A stretch of 6,607 bases of DNA from positions 1 through 6,607 of the forward strand of contig JAJYBT010000149.1 of assembly GCA_021778875.1 (NCBI GenBank), written 5' to 3'. The notes under the pieces are model-generated. The model saw nothing but the letters and a program-made list of their open reading frames with translations, was not told the origin of the DNA and made no database searches. Position numbers and translations under genes: made by a program. Every line of letters begins with the position of its first letter. Position 1 is the first letter of the stretch. Source of the stretch: Acidobacteriota bacterium (GTDB lineage: Bacteria > Acidobacteriota > Terriglobia > Terriglobales > Acidobacteriaceae). Below, piece by piece: positions 1 through 6,460 of the stretch.

Positions 1-9
1 TGATCTAAC

Positions 10-933
10 CTACTGCGCCGCCAGCACCGCATCGGCAATGCGCGCCGCCTCCACCGCCGGGCGCACGCTGTGTACCCGCACAATCGAAGCTCCGTGCAGA
101 ATGGCCGCCACCAGCGCCGCGCCGCTGGCCGCTTCGCGCGCGTCCGCGGGCGCATCCTGCCCGCCGTGCAGCGGAGCCAGCGTCCTGCCCAGAAACGACT
201 TACGCGAGAGTCCGGCCAGCAGAGGACGGCCAAGCTCCAGCAGCTCCGCCTGCTGCGCCAGCAGGGCATAGTTCTCGTCGAAGCGCTTGCCGAATCCATA
301 ACCGGGGTCCAGCACAATGGCCTCCGCGCCAACCCCTGCGGCGGCTGCGGTACTCAGGCTGGCTGAGAGCCCCGCCCGCACCTCGGCAAGCAGCTCATCC
401 GGCTCAAGCTGCGGCTGCGCGCGCCATTCTTCGGGCCGCCCGCGCGTGTGCATCAGCACCACCCCGCAGCCAAATTCTGCGCAGACCGGAGCTAATCCGG
501 AATCCCAGAGAAAGCCGCTTACGTCGTTGACGATCTCCGCGCCTGCCGCCAGAGCCGCACGCGCCGTGGCCGCCTTATACGTGTCCACGGAAACAATCGC
601 ATCCGGCCGCGCAGCCAGAATCCGTTGCAGCACTGGCAACAGCCGCGCCTGTTCTTCCTCGGCGCTCACTGCCGGAGCCGTTTCCGTCCCAACCGCGCCG
701 CCCGCCGGCGAGCCGGGCCGCGTGCTCTCCGCGCCCAGGTCCAGCAGGTCAGCTCCTTCGTCCAGCAGTTTGAGGGCGTGCGTCACGGCATCTTCAGGGC
801 CAATAAAACGACCGCCATCGCTGAAGGAGTCCGGCGTGATGTTCACCACGCCCATCACCAGCGTGCGCCGCCCCAGTTCCAGCGCGCGCGTGCGCAGCCG
901 CCAGGTGCCGGGTGTGCGAGTCAATGGGTTCAT
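10..933 (-). CDS. folP: Dihydropteroate synthase
   Basis: Cytoplasmic enzyme that condenses 6-hydroxymethyl-7,8-dihydropterin diphosphate with p-aminobenzoate to give 7,8-dihydropteroate in folate synthesis; it is the sulfonamide target. The 307 residues carry the full motif set of the family's TIM barrel: VMGVVNITPDSFSDGG at about 26-41, DLGAESTRPG at 65-74, SVDT at 115-118, NDVSG at 136-140, MHTRG at 161-165 (often MHMRG in relatives), DPGYGFGK at 209-216, SRKSFLG at 243-249 and the terminal RVH at 286-288. The loop after STRPG is about ten residues longer than in E. coli FolP and is rich in Gly, Ala and Thr (about 75-88), which makes the protein slightly long for the family (usually 270-285). 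The ATG at 931-933 is chosen because it lies just before the first barrel strand; GGA lies 7 bases upstream and AGGA directly abuts the ATG, so the ribosome site is not ideal. The gene is divergent from dacB. Its stop falls 9 bases from the window edge, so any downstream operon partner cannot be seen. Confidence 0.97.
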   Translation of the reverse strand: MNPLTRTPGTWRLRTRALELGRRTLVMGVVNITPDSFSDGGRFIGPEDAVTHALKLLDEGADLLDLGAESTRPGSPAGGAVGTETAPAVSAEEEQARLLPVLQRILAARPDAIVSVDTYKAATARAALAAGAEIVNDVSGFLWDSGLAPVCAEFGCGVVLMHTRGRPEEWRAQPQLEPDELLAEVRAGLSASLSTAAAAGVGAEAIVLDPGYGFGKRFDENYALLAQQAELLELGRPLLAGLSRKSFLGRTLAPLHGGQDAPADAREAASGAALVAAILHGASIVRVHSVRPAVEAARIADAVLAAQ

Positions 934-939
934 TCCTGA

Positions 940-959
940 TTCCAGCGTTTGTTCCAGCG
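940..959. repeat. Short direct repeat in the folP leader
   Basis: TTCCAGCG occurs at 940-947 and again at 952-959 (plus-strand reading), with a 12-base period and a 4-base spacer, in the untranslated leader just upstream of the folP ATG. The same octamer also occurs inside folP at 877-884, so it may be chance in GC-rich DNA. It could be a tandem protein-binding site or a small slippage duplication; nothing seen here decides between them. Confidence 0.35.
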
Positions 960-990
960 CTCCGGGGGCGAGGCCCTACTCGATTCTAAG

Positions 991-1020
991 AGTATGCCAC
1001 CGGCTTTTGCCTCCTGCTAA
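991..1020 (-). promoter_or_regulatory. Candidate folP promoter
   Basis: Read on the minus strand, TTAGCA (plus 1015-1020) matches 4 of 6 bases of the sigma-70 -35 consensus. It is followed after 18 bases by CATACT (plus 991-996), which matches 4 of 6 bases of TATAAT and carries an extended-10 TG one base upstream (TGGCATACT). An alternative -10, TAGAAT (plus 983-988, 5 of 6), lies just downstream but has no good -35. Either would give a leader of about 40-50 bases before the folP ATG. This is a prediction from consensus matching only. Confidence 0.4.
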
Positions 1021-1023
1021 ACT
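994..1023 (+). promoter_or_regulatory. Candidate dacB promoter, possibly leaderless
   Basis: ATGCCA at 994-999 (4 of 6 to TTGACA) is separated by 18 bases from TAAACT at 1018-1023 (4 of 6 to TATAAT), which has the extended-10 TG at 1015-1016 (TGCTAAACT). A -10 hexamer ending at 1023 puts the expected transcription start at about 1030, the first base of the dacB ATG, so the mRNA could be leaderless. This fits the absence of a good Shine-Dalgarno sequence before that ATG. The elements overlap the candidate folP promoter on the other strand almost base for base. Confidence 0.45.
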
Positions 1024-1029
1024 CCGGGC

Positions 1030-2682
1030 ATGACGAATCGGAGCATGACAAGTCTGCGAAAAATCCCCGTCATTCTTCTGGCCGGCTTTCTGGCTTCGTC
1101 CGCCGGCCTGATGGCCCAGACGCGGACACCGCGGCTCGCGGCGCGCAAGCCGGTGAGCGCGGCCCCGGCAAAAGGCCCGCTAGCCAACCGCATCGACGCC
1201 ATCCTCTCCGCGCCCGCGCTGAGCCACGCGGAGTTTGGCATCAGCGTCATGACCCTGGACGGCAAGGTGCTTTACGGTCTCAACGAAGGCCGCCTGTTTA
1301 CCCCGGCGTCAAACGCCAAGCTAGCCACCACTGCCGCCGCCTATGCGCTGCTGCCTGTGGAAACGCTCACATGGACCACGGACGTGGTGGCCGGCGGCGA
1401 CGTGGACGCGGCCGGCGTGCTGCACGGCGACCTGATCCTGCTCGGCGTGGGCGACCCCACGATGAGCGCGCGCCCGTATCCCTACGTTGAACCCCCAGCA
1501 ACCCCGCCCGCCGCGCCCGTGGAGGCCCAACCCAAGCCGAACGCGATGGCGGTGCTGGACCTGCTGGCGCTAAAGGTGCTGCAGGAGGGCGTCCGCACAG
1601 TGGACGGCAATGTGGTGGGCGACGACAGCTACTATCTCCACGAGCCCTACGGCACTAGCTGGGCATGGGACGACCTGCAATGGAGCTACGGCGCGCCGGT
1701 CTCCGCGCTCACCTTCAACGACAACACCATCGGTCTGAGCGTGCTGCCCGACTCGTCTGCGCCAGAGGGGGTGGCCGCCGTCTGGGAGCCCAATCTCGAC
1801 TACTTCACGCTGGACAACACTATGACCATCACTCCCCGGGGTGAAACTGCGCATCCCGGCCTGCAGCGCATGCCGGGCAGTCTGCTGGTGCGCGTCTGGG
1901 GCACCGCGCCTGCCGACGGCTTCCACGCCAGCCTCGCCGTCGAGGACCCCGCGGAGTTTACCGCGGCGGCCTTTCAGCGGGCTCTGCTCGAGCGCGGCAT
2001 CACGGTCACAGGCTCCGCCACCTCCGCGCATCGGCTGCCGGACGGCACCGGGGACTTCGCTGCCGAGCGCTCCGCGCCGATCAGGCTCCAACCGCTGGAC
2101 TTCTCCACCATCGAGGTCCCGCTCAACGGCCGCCGCGTGCTGGCCCGGCACGTCTCCGTGCCCGTGGCGCAGGACATCAAGGTCACCAACAAGGTCAGCC
2201 AGAACCTCCATGCCGAGCTGCTTCTGCGCCTGCTGGGCAAGTTCTTCGGCCAGGACGGCAGCCTGGCCCAGGGTACGCGGGTCGTGCGGCAGTTCATGGT
2301 GGACTCAGGCGTGAGCGACGGCGACTTCTTTTTCTACGACGGCTCGGGCATGAGCATGGACGACCGCATCGCGCCGCGCGCTTATTCTCAACTTCTGGCT
2401 TTCGCTTCGCGGCAGGCGTGGGGTGCGGCCTGGCGCGACACCTTCCCCGTGGCAGGCGTGGACGGAACACTGGTCCGGCAATTCAAGAATTCGCCGCTCA
2501 AGGGCCGCCTTTGGGCCAAGACCGGCACGCTCGACGAGACCAACGCGCTCTCCGGCTACCTGACCGCCTCCAGCGGAAAGACCCTGGCCTTCTCCATCCT
2601 CGTCAATGGCCACCGCCCCGGCAGCGAGGCGGAGAGTCAGGCCATCGACCGCATCTGCGAAGCCATCGCCGCATCGGAGTAG
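1030..2682 (+). CDS. dacB: D-alanyl-D-alanine carboxypeptidase/endopeptidase (PBP4 type, peptidase S13)
   Basis: Periplasmic penicillin-binding protein that removes terminal D-Ala from peptidoglycan stem peptides and cleaves D-Ala-mDAP cross-links. The first 29 residues form a Sec signal (basic start with R10-K11, hydrophobic 12-28, likely cut after LMA at 27-29). The three active-site motifs are present and correctly ordered: SNAK with nucleophile S94 and K97, SQN at 390-392, and KTG at 497-499; the family-typical DGSGMS is at 437-442. The roughly 290 residues between the first two motifs match the inserted domains of class C PBPs, with the GDPTMS segment at 141-146. It is longer than E. coli PBP4 (550 against 477), partly through a Pro/Ala-rich stretch at about 151-170. 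The start at 1030 has no clear ribosome site. ATG 1045 is an in-frame alternative with GGAG only 1 base upstream, too close to be efficient; both leave the signal peptide intact. A glycosyltransferase gene follows on the same strand after 116 bases. Confidence 0.95.
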   Translation: MTNRSMTSLRKIPVILLAGFLASSAGLMAQTRTPRLAARKPVSAAPAKGPLANRIDAILSAPALSHAEFGISVMTLDGKVLYGLNEGRLFTPASNAKLATTAAAYALLPVETLTWTTDVVAGGDVDAAGVLHGDLILLGVGDPTMSARPYPYVEPPATPPAAPVEAQPKPNAMAVLDLLALKVLQEGVRTVDGNVVGDDSYYLHEPYGTSWAWDDLQWSYGAPVSALTFNDNTIGLSVLPDSSAPEGVAAVWEPNLDYFTLDNTMTITPRGETAHPGLQRMPGSLLVRVWGTAPADGFHASLAVEDPAEFTAAAFQRALLERGITVTGSATSAHRLPDGTGDFAAERSAPIRLQPLDFSTIEVPLNGRRVLARHVSVPVAQDIKVTNKVSQNLHAELLLRLLGKFFGQDGSLAQGTRVVRQFMVDSGVSDGDFFFYDGSGMSMDDRIAPRAYSQLLAFASRQAWGAAWRDTFPVAGVDGTLVRQFKNSPLKGRLWAKTGTLDETNALSGYLTASSGKTLAFSILVNGHRPGSEAESQAIDRICEAIAASE

Positions 2683-2766
2683 CAGCAGATGCTTGCAGGA
2701 CTGACGCGCGCAACGTTGGAACCCCGCGCCGCAACCGCGCGTACCCTCATTGTTCGACTGCATTGC

Positions 2767-2788
2767 TTGCCAGGGCCGCGCCCGGCAA
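2767..2788 (+). other. GC-rich hairpin abutting the glycosyltransferase ribosome site
   Basis: TTGCC (2767-2771) pairs with GGCAA (2784-2788), and GGGC (2773-2776) with GCCC (2780-2783), around a CGC loop. This gives a 9-bp stem with one bulged A at 2772. Its last two bases are the first two of the AAGGGAG ribosome site. No T-run follows, so it is not a classical intrinsic terminator. It may stabilise the dacB mRNA 3' end, mark a processing point, or modulate translation of the next gene; these roles are inference. Confidence 0.5.
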
Positions 2789-2793
2789 GGGAG
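2787..2793 (+). promoter_or_regulatory. Ribosome binding site that fixes a GTG start
   Basis: AAGGGAG at 2787-2793 ends 5 bases before the GTG at 2799-2801. The reading frame stays open far upstream into dacB (to at least 2418), but those upstream codons only give a frame shadow of dacB. This site and the start of hydrophobic sequence about 20 codons later make the GTG the preferred start. Confidence 0.75.
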
Positions 2794-2798
2794 ATCCT

Positions 2799-4361
2799 GT
2801 GACATCTGAATCGCCTGCATCAACCTCTTCGCCATCCTCGCGATGGCTCAACGCCGGCCTTGCGCCGGTGGCCGCTCTCGCGCTGGTGCGCGTGGCGCTT
2901 TATCTCGTGGCCGCTCCGAACTACGGCTACTTCCGCGATGAGATGTACTACCTCGCGTGCGGCGAGCATCCGGCCTGGGGATACATGGATCAGCCGCCGC
3001 TGATTGCCTGGCTCGCGTGGCTGCTGCAGCACACCATCGGGGTCTCGCTCTACGCGCTGCGTCTGCTGCCCATGCTGGCAGACGTGGCCGCCATCTTTCT
3101 CACAGCCCTGCTGGCCCGCAAGCTGGGCGGCGGACGCTGGGCCATGTTTCTGGCGGCGCTGGCCGTGCTGGTGGCTCCCATCAACCTCGGGCTGACCCAT
3201 CTGTTCACCATGAACGCCTTTGACCCGCTGCTTTGGACGCTGATCGCGTGGTGCCTCGCGGATCTGGCGCAGACCGGCAACGAGAAAATCTGGCTGCGCA
3301 TCGGCGTGCTGGTCGGCGTCACGCTGCTCAACAAATACGGCGTGCTCTTTCTGGTGCCGGGCCTGCTTGCAGGCGTGCTCGTGTCGCCGCTGCGCCGGAG
3401 CCTGGCGAGGCCGTGGTTCTGGGCCGGCGTCGGCCTGGCCACGATGATTGCCCTGCCCAATTTTCTGTGGCAGTTGCACTGGAATTTTCCGTTTATCCAG
3501 CTTGTTCATTCGGTGCGCGAGCATGGCCGCGACGTGATGCTGGCCCCGCTGCCCTATCTGGGCCAGCAGGCGCAGATGATCGGGTTTATCCCCGCGCTGC
3601 TGGTGATTCTGGGAGCATGGTTCTTCATCTCACAGCAGGGCAGGCGGTACGCGGCGCTGGGCCTGGGCTTTGCCAGCGTGCTGGGCCTCATGCTCGTTCT
3701 CAAGGGCAAGTTCTATTACGTCGCTCCGGCCTATCCGGTGATGTTTGCCGCCGGCGCGGTTCTTTTTGAGCGCTGGACACACGGGCGCGGCCTGCGCTGG
3801 ACGCGGCCCGCCTACGCCGCCGTCATGTTCGCTGCGGGAGCGGTGATTGCGCCGACAATCATTCCGGTGCTCTCCATTCCGGACTACATCGCCTACACGC
3901 AGAGGCTTGGAATTCAGCAGCCGAAATTTGAAAATCAGCCGCAGAGCAGCCTGCCCCAGATCTACGCAGACATGACGGGCTGGGAGCAGCGCGTCAAGCT
4001 CGTCGCAGACTACTACCACTCGCTGCCGCCCGACGTGCAGAAGGTCACCGCAATCGGGGCGCCCAACTACGGCGAGGCGGGAGCCGTGGACCTGTACGGG
4101 CCGAAGTACGGATTGCCGAGGGCCATCAGCGACGCCAACAACTACTGGATCTGGGGTCCGCGCCAGTACACCGGAGAGAGCATCATCCTCATGGACGAGG
4201 ACTCGCCCGGAAAATACGCTCGCAGTTGCAAGTCCCTCACGCTGGTTGCCCGCCCCAGCGATCCCTATGCGCGTCCGGACGAGGATTATCCCATCTACCA
4301 CTGCGTGGGACTGAGCATCAATCTTCAGGATTTGTGGCCGCGCCTGAAGCCATGGAAGTAA
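2799..4361 (+). CDS. GT39-family (ArnT/PMT-like) polytopic membrane glycosyltransferase
   Basis: A 520-residue integral membrane protein of the GT-C fold. A short Ser/Pro-rich cytoplasmic tail (2-15) precedes the first membrane segment at about 19-39. The first periplasmic loop then carries FRDEMYY, with the acidic pair D47-E48 where GT39 enzymes place their catalytic or metal-site Asp-Glu, followed by GYMDQPPL (61-68), a hallmark of PMT_2-type proteins. Further hydrophobic segments continue to about residue 360 with LNKYG (177-181) and PNFLWQLHWNFP (220-231) between them. The last 160 residues are soluble, presumably periplasmic, and rich in Tyr, Asp and Pro. Relatives move a sugar from a polyprenyl-phosphate donor to lipid A, lipid carriers or proteins; the donor and acceptor here cannot be read from sequence. 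The gene lies 116 bases after dacB on the same strand and has no strong promoter of its own, so co-transcription is possible. Confidence 0.88.
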   Translation: MTSESPASTSSPSSRWLNAGLAPVAALALVRVALYLVAAPNYGYFRDEMYYLACGEHPAWGYMDQPPLIAWLAWLLQHTIGVSLYALRLLPMLADVAAIFLTALLARKLGGGRWAMFLAALAVLVAPINLGLTHLFTMNAFDPLLWTLIAWCLADLAQTGNEKIWLRIGVLVGVTLLNKYGVLFLVPGLLAGVLVSPLRRSLARPWFWAGVGLATMIALPNFLWQLHWNFPFIQLVHSVREHGRDVMLAPLPYLGQQAQMIGFIPALLVILGAWFFISQQGRRYAALGLGFASVLGLMLVLKGKFYYVAPAYPVMFAAGAVLFERWTHGRGLRWTRPAYAAVMFAAGAVIAPTIIPVLSIPDYIAYTQRLGIQQPKFENQPQSSLPQIYADMTGWEQRVKLVADYYHSLPPDVQKVTAIGAPNYGEAGAVDLYGPKYGLPRAISDANNYWIWGPRQYTGESIILMDEDSPGKYARSCKSLTLVARPSDPYARPDEDYPIYHCVGLSINLQDLWPRLKPWK

Positions 4362-4541
4362 CGCTGACAGCGCCATGAAGCCGGTCTGGCTGCTGCGCGG
4401 TGTCTCTGGGCTAAGGAACTATTGACCGTATGTGAGCCATCCGCCGGGATAGAGTGAATGGCACGGGTCATGGAACGCTACTATCCGGCCGGTCTGTCGG
4501 GATTTCAGATATGATGCTCCACGAACACTTCCGGAGGTTTC
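4362..4541. other. Intergenic region between glycosyltransferase and protease genes
   Basis: 180 bases with no supported gene. It starts with a weak CGCT/AGCG hairpin at 4362-4372 (4-bp stem, no T-run), not enough for a terminator. A TTGACC box at 4422-4427 has no -10 at proper distance. An 8-bp GC palindrome, CCGGCCGG, sits at 4485-4492. The right end holds the candidate promoter and ribosome site of the S8 protease gene, listed separately. Confidence 0.6.
4510..4537 (+). promoter_or_regulatory. Candidate -10 box and ribosome site of the S8 protease gene
   Basis: TATGAT at 4510-4515 matches 5 of 6 bases of the -10 consensus and would start transcription near 4522, giving a leader of about 20 bases. 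No recognisable -35 lies 16-18 bases upstream, so an activator or another sigma factor may be involved. GGAGG at 4533-4537 is a strong Shine-Dalgarno sequence 4 bases before the ATG at 4542 and fixes that start. Confidence 0.45.
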
Positions 4542-6380
4542 ATGAGACGGATTGCGCCGCTCACCCTTGCGCTAGTCGGTGCTGTCAGTGTTGGCTCCTG
4601 CCTGGGGCAGGCAAGGAAGACAGTAACCACATCTGCGGATATTCCTCGCTTCAGTTATCCGATGAGCCAGCCCGCCAGCGTGCTGCTGGTCTCCAGCGAC
4701 GCCGATTTCGCGGCTTTTACGGCCAGAGTCGAAGCGGATGTCAACTCTGTGCTCACGGGCTACTCCATCTCGGACAAGAAGGCCGTAAGGGAGCTGCTGG
4801 GAGCGCGTCTTGACGTGCAGTTATTGAATGGCGACAGCAAAGGCGCGCTCGCGACCCTGGATCAGATTCGCGACCTGCAGGACAAGCAATCGGCGCGGCT
4901 CACCACTGGCCTGCTCACACGCGCGGCCGTGCTGGCAAATGAGGAGACAGGCTCATCCGGGGGCACGGCGTTCGACCAGGCGTTTCAAAAGCATTTTGCG
5001 TCGGCGGTCAACGCGCTGCCCTGGGCAGTTGTTCGGGACACATTGAAGGAGTTGAAGGGCAGCTTCGAACTCGTTTCATCCGACCTGCTGGTAGGCGATG
5101 CCAAGGAGGGTCTCGATCCGCAGGTGGCGAAGACCGGCGGCCTCGATCTGCCGAGCGCTGAGGAGCTAATCCATCTGCGCGAGGGAGTAAAAGTTTTTAT
5201 CCCGCTTGAACACAGCGCCCTTGCCGTACTGTCACCTTACATCGCCGCGCACGACGTGATGAAGCCGGACATCTGGGCAGCCCGCGACGTAACTCTGACG
5301 CCTGCCAACAAGCTCACGCCAGTACGTATCGCCATCTGCGACTCCGGCGTGGATACTTCGTTGTACCCCGGTCAGCTTTTTGAAGATCCGCATCCCGGCG
5401 CGCACAGCCCGCATGGCCTCGCGTTTGACACACACGGCAACCTGTACAAGGGCGATCTGCAGCCGCTGACAGACGCACAGAAAGCCGCGTACCCGACGAT
5501 GGTGAAACAGTTGCAGGGGATTTCCGACCTGGAGAACGATATCGCCTCGCAGGCTGCCGCGGATTTCCGTAAAAAAATCGCCAGCATGTCGCCCGATCAA
5601 CTGGCGCAGTTTATCAAGCAGCTTGTGTTTACCGTTCAATATGTGCATGGAACGCATGTGGCGGGCATTGCCGTGCATGGGAACCCCGCGGCAAGGCTTG
5701 TGGTTGTGCAATTCAATGACGGATTGCCCGACCTGCCCTTTACGCCCACAGTTGCGTGGGCCGAGAAATTCAAGGCGGACTTCCGTCTGGTGGGGGAATA
5801 CTTCCGCGCGAATCATGTGCGCGTCGTCAACATGAGCTGGGCTGACAGTCTGGGCGAAATCGAGCAGTGGCTCAACAAGACCAGCACCGAGAAAGATGCC
5901 AACGTGCGCAAAAAGCTTGCGGAAAGCATTTATGCCGCGTGGCGCGAGGCTGTGCAGGGCGCGATTGAGGCTGCTCCCGACACGCTCTGGGTATGCGCCG
6001 CTGGTAACTCCGACAGTAACGCCAGTTTTCTGGGCGATGTACCCGCATCTCTGGATCTGCCCAATCTGATTACCGTCGGCGCCGTCGATCAGGCCGGCGA
6101 CGAAACCAGCTTTACCAGTTATGGCAAAACAGTTGCACTGTTCGCAGACGGATACCAGGTGGAGAGCTACCTGCCCGGAGGCACGCGGGAAAAGGAGTCC
6201 GGCACGTCGATGGCATCGCCGAATGTCGCCAACCTCGCCGCCAAGCTAATCGCCTTGAACCCGCAACTGTCACCGCAGGAGACGATTGCGTTGATGAAGG
6301 AAGGGGCTACAAAGAGCACTGACGGTCGGCTGCTCCTGATAGACCCCAAAGCGACGATGGCGTTGCTCAAGCGGCCGTAG
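4542..6380 (+). CDS. Secreted subtilisin-family serine protease (peptidase S8)
   Basis: A 612-residue exported endopeptidase. The N-terminus (RR at 2-3, hydrophobic 4-19) is a Sec signal, probably cut near residues 22-24. VGSC at 17-20 resembles a poor lipobox, so lipid anchoring is possible but less likely. The catalytic residues are in subtilase context: D267 in CDSGVD, H369 in HGTHVAG, oxyanion N489 in AAGNSDS, and S556 in SGTSMASPNVA. Two things are unusual. About 240 residues precede the catalytic domain, mostly helical in appearance (for instance 65-135) and without a motif I recognise as an I9 propeptide. In addition, Asp and His are 102 residues apart, against 32 in subtilisin BPN', with a charged, probably helical insert at 311-366. 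The chain ends 56 residues after the Ser, with no C-terminal anchor or sorting domain. The N-terminal block could be a propeptide, chaperone or inhibitor. The substrate is unknown. Confidence 0.92.
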   Translation: MRRIAPLTLALVGAVSVGSCLGQARKTVTTSADIPRFSYPMSQPASVLLVSSDADFAAFTARVEADVNSVLTGYSISDKKAVRELLGARLDVQLLNGDSKGALATLDQIRDLQDKQSARLTTGLLTRAAVLANEETGSSGGTAFDQAFQKHFASAVNALPWAVVRDTLKELKGSFELVSSDLLVGDAKEGLDPQVAKTGGLDLPSAEELIHLREGVKVFIPLEHSALAVLSPYIAAHDVMKPDIWAARDVTLTPANKLTPVRIAICDSGVDTSLYPGQLFEDPHPGAHSPHGLAFDTHGNLYKGDLQPLTDAQKAAYPTMVKQLQGISDLENDIASQAAADFRKKIASMSPDQLAQFIKQLVFTVQYVHGTHVAGIAVHGNPAARLVVVQFNDGLPDLPFTPTVAWAEKFKADFRLVGEYFRANHVRVVNMSWADSLGEIEQWLNKTSTEKDANVRKKLAESIYAAWREAVQGAIEAAPDTLWVCAAGNSDSNASFLGDVPASLDLPNLITVGAVDQAGDETSFTSYGKTVALFADGYQVESYLPGGTREKESGTSMASPNVANLAAKLIALNPQLSPQETIALMKEGATKSTDGRLLLIDPKATMALLKRP

Positions 6381-6414
6381 TCTTCGCATCCCCGGCGTGA
6401 CTGGCGATTGACCT

Positions 6415-6441
6415 GCATGGCCGCTGTTGGACGGCGCATGC
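6415..6441. repeat. Imperfect inverted repeat upstream of the lipoprotein gene
   Basis: GCATGGCCG (6415-6423) pairs with CGGC plus CATGC (6432-6435 and 6437-6441): 9 bp with one bulged G at 6436 and an 8-base loop. It lies 35 bases after the protease stop and ends 3 bases before a TATGAT box. No T-run follows, which argues against a simple intrinsic terminator. It could be an operator covering the -35 region, or an RNA hairpin at the end of the protease transcript. Confidence 0.45.
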
Positions 6442-6442
6442 C

Positions 6443-6455
6443 TGTATGATTGGAG
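6443..6455 (+). promoter_or_regulatory. Candidate -10 box and ribosome site of the lipoprotein gene
   Basis: TATGAT at 6445-6450 (5 of 6 to the -10 consensus) directly follows TG at 6443-6444. GGAG at 6452-6455 is a good Shine-Dalgarno sequence 5 bases before the ATG at 6461. The two are so close that transcription from this box would start inside or after the ribosome site. Therefore either the -10 match is accidental and the gene is read from further upstream, or the transcript is nearly leaderless. The ribosome site is the safer call. Confidence 0.35.
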
Positions 6456-6460
6456 AGACG

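Noticed and set aside
317..1033. A 238-codon plus-strand reading frame antisense to folP
   Set aside because: It is rich in Ser, Arg and Ala with no domain-like motif and mirrors folP codon bias; the folP frame has every family motif.
1570..2211. Long minus-strand reading frame inside dacB
   Set aside because: Low-complexity Gly/Val/Arg/His composition typical of an antisense shadow in GC-rich DNA; dacB on the other strand is fully supported.
2418..2798. Upstream extension of the glycosyltransferase frame to an ATG inside dacB
   Set aside because: The extra 127 codons are an out-of-frame reading of dacB; the GTG at 2799 has a good ribosome site and fits the family's N-terminus.
2305..2835. 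Minus-strand reading frame across the dacB/glycosyltransferase junction
   Set aside because: No recognisable protein and it overlaps two well-supported genes, including the ribosome site.
4362..4372. Possible terminator after the glycosyltransferase gene
   Set aside because: The stem is only 4 bp and no T-run follows.
3630..4376. A 248-codon minus-strand reading frame opposite the glycosyltransferase
   Set aside because: No motifs or credible ribosome site; it mirrors a coding gene with catalytic residues and membrane segments.
4375..4425. A 16-codon open frame after the glycosyltransferase gene
   Set aside because: No ribosome site and no protein-like features beyond chance.
4422..4455. 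TTGACC box as a promoter -35
   Set aside because: No -10-like hexamer lies 16-18 bases downstream; the nearest candidate, TAGAGT, is 22 bases away.
6408..6413. TTGACC as the -35 for the lipoprotein gene
   Set aside because: The distance to the TATGAT box is 31 bases, far beyond the usual spacer.
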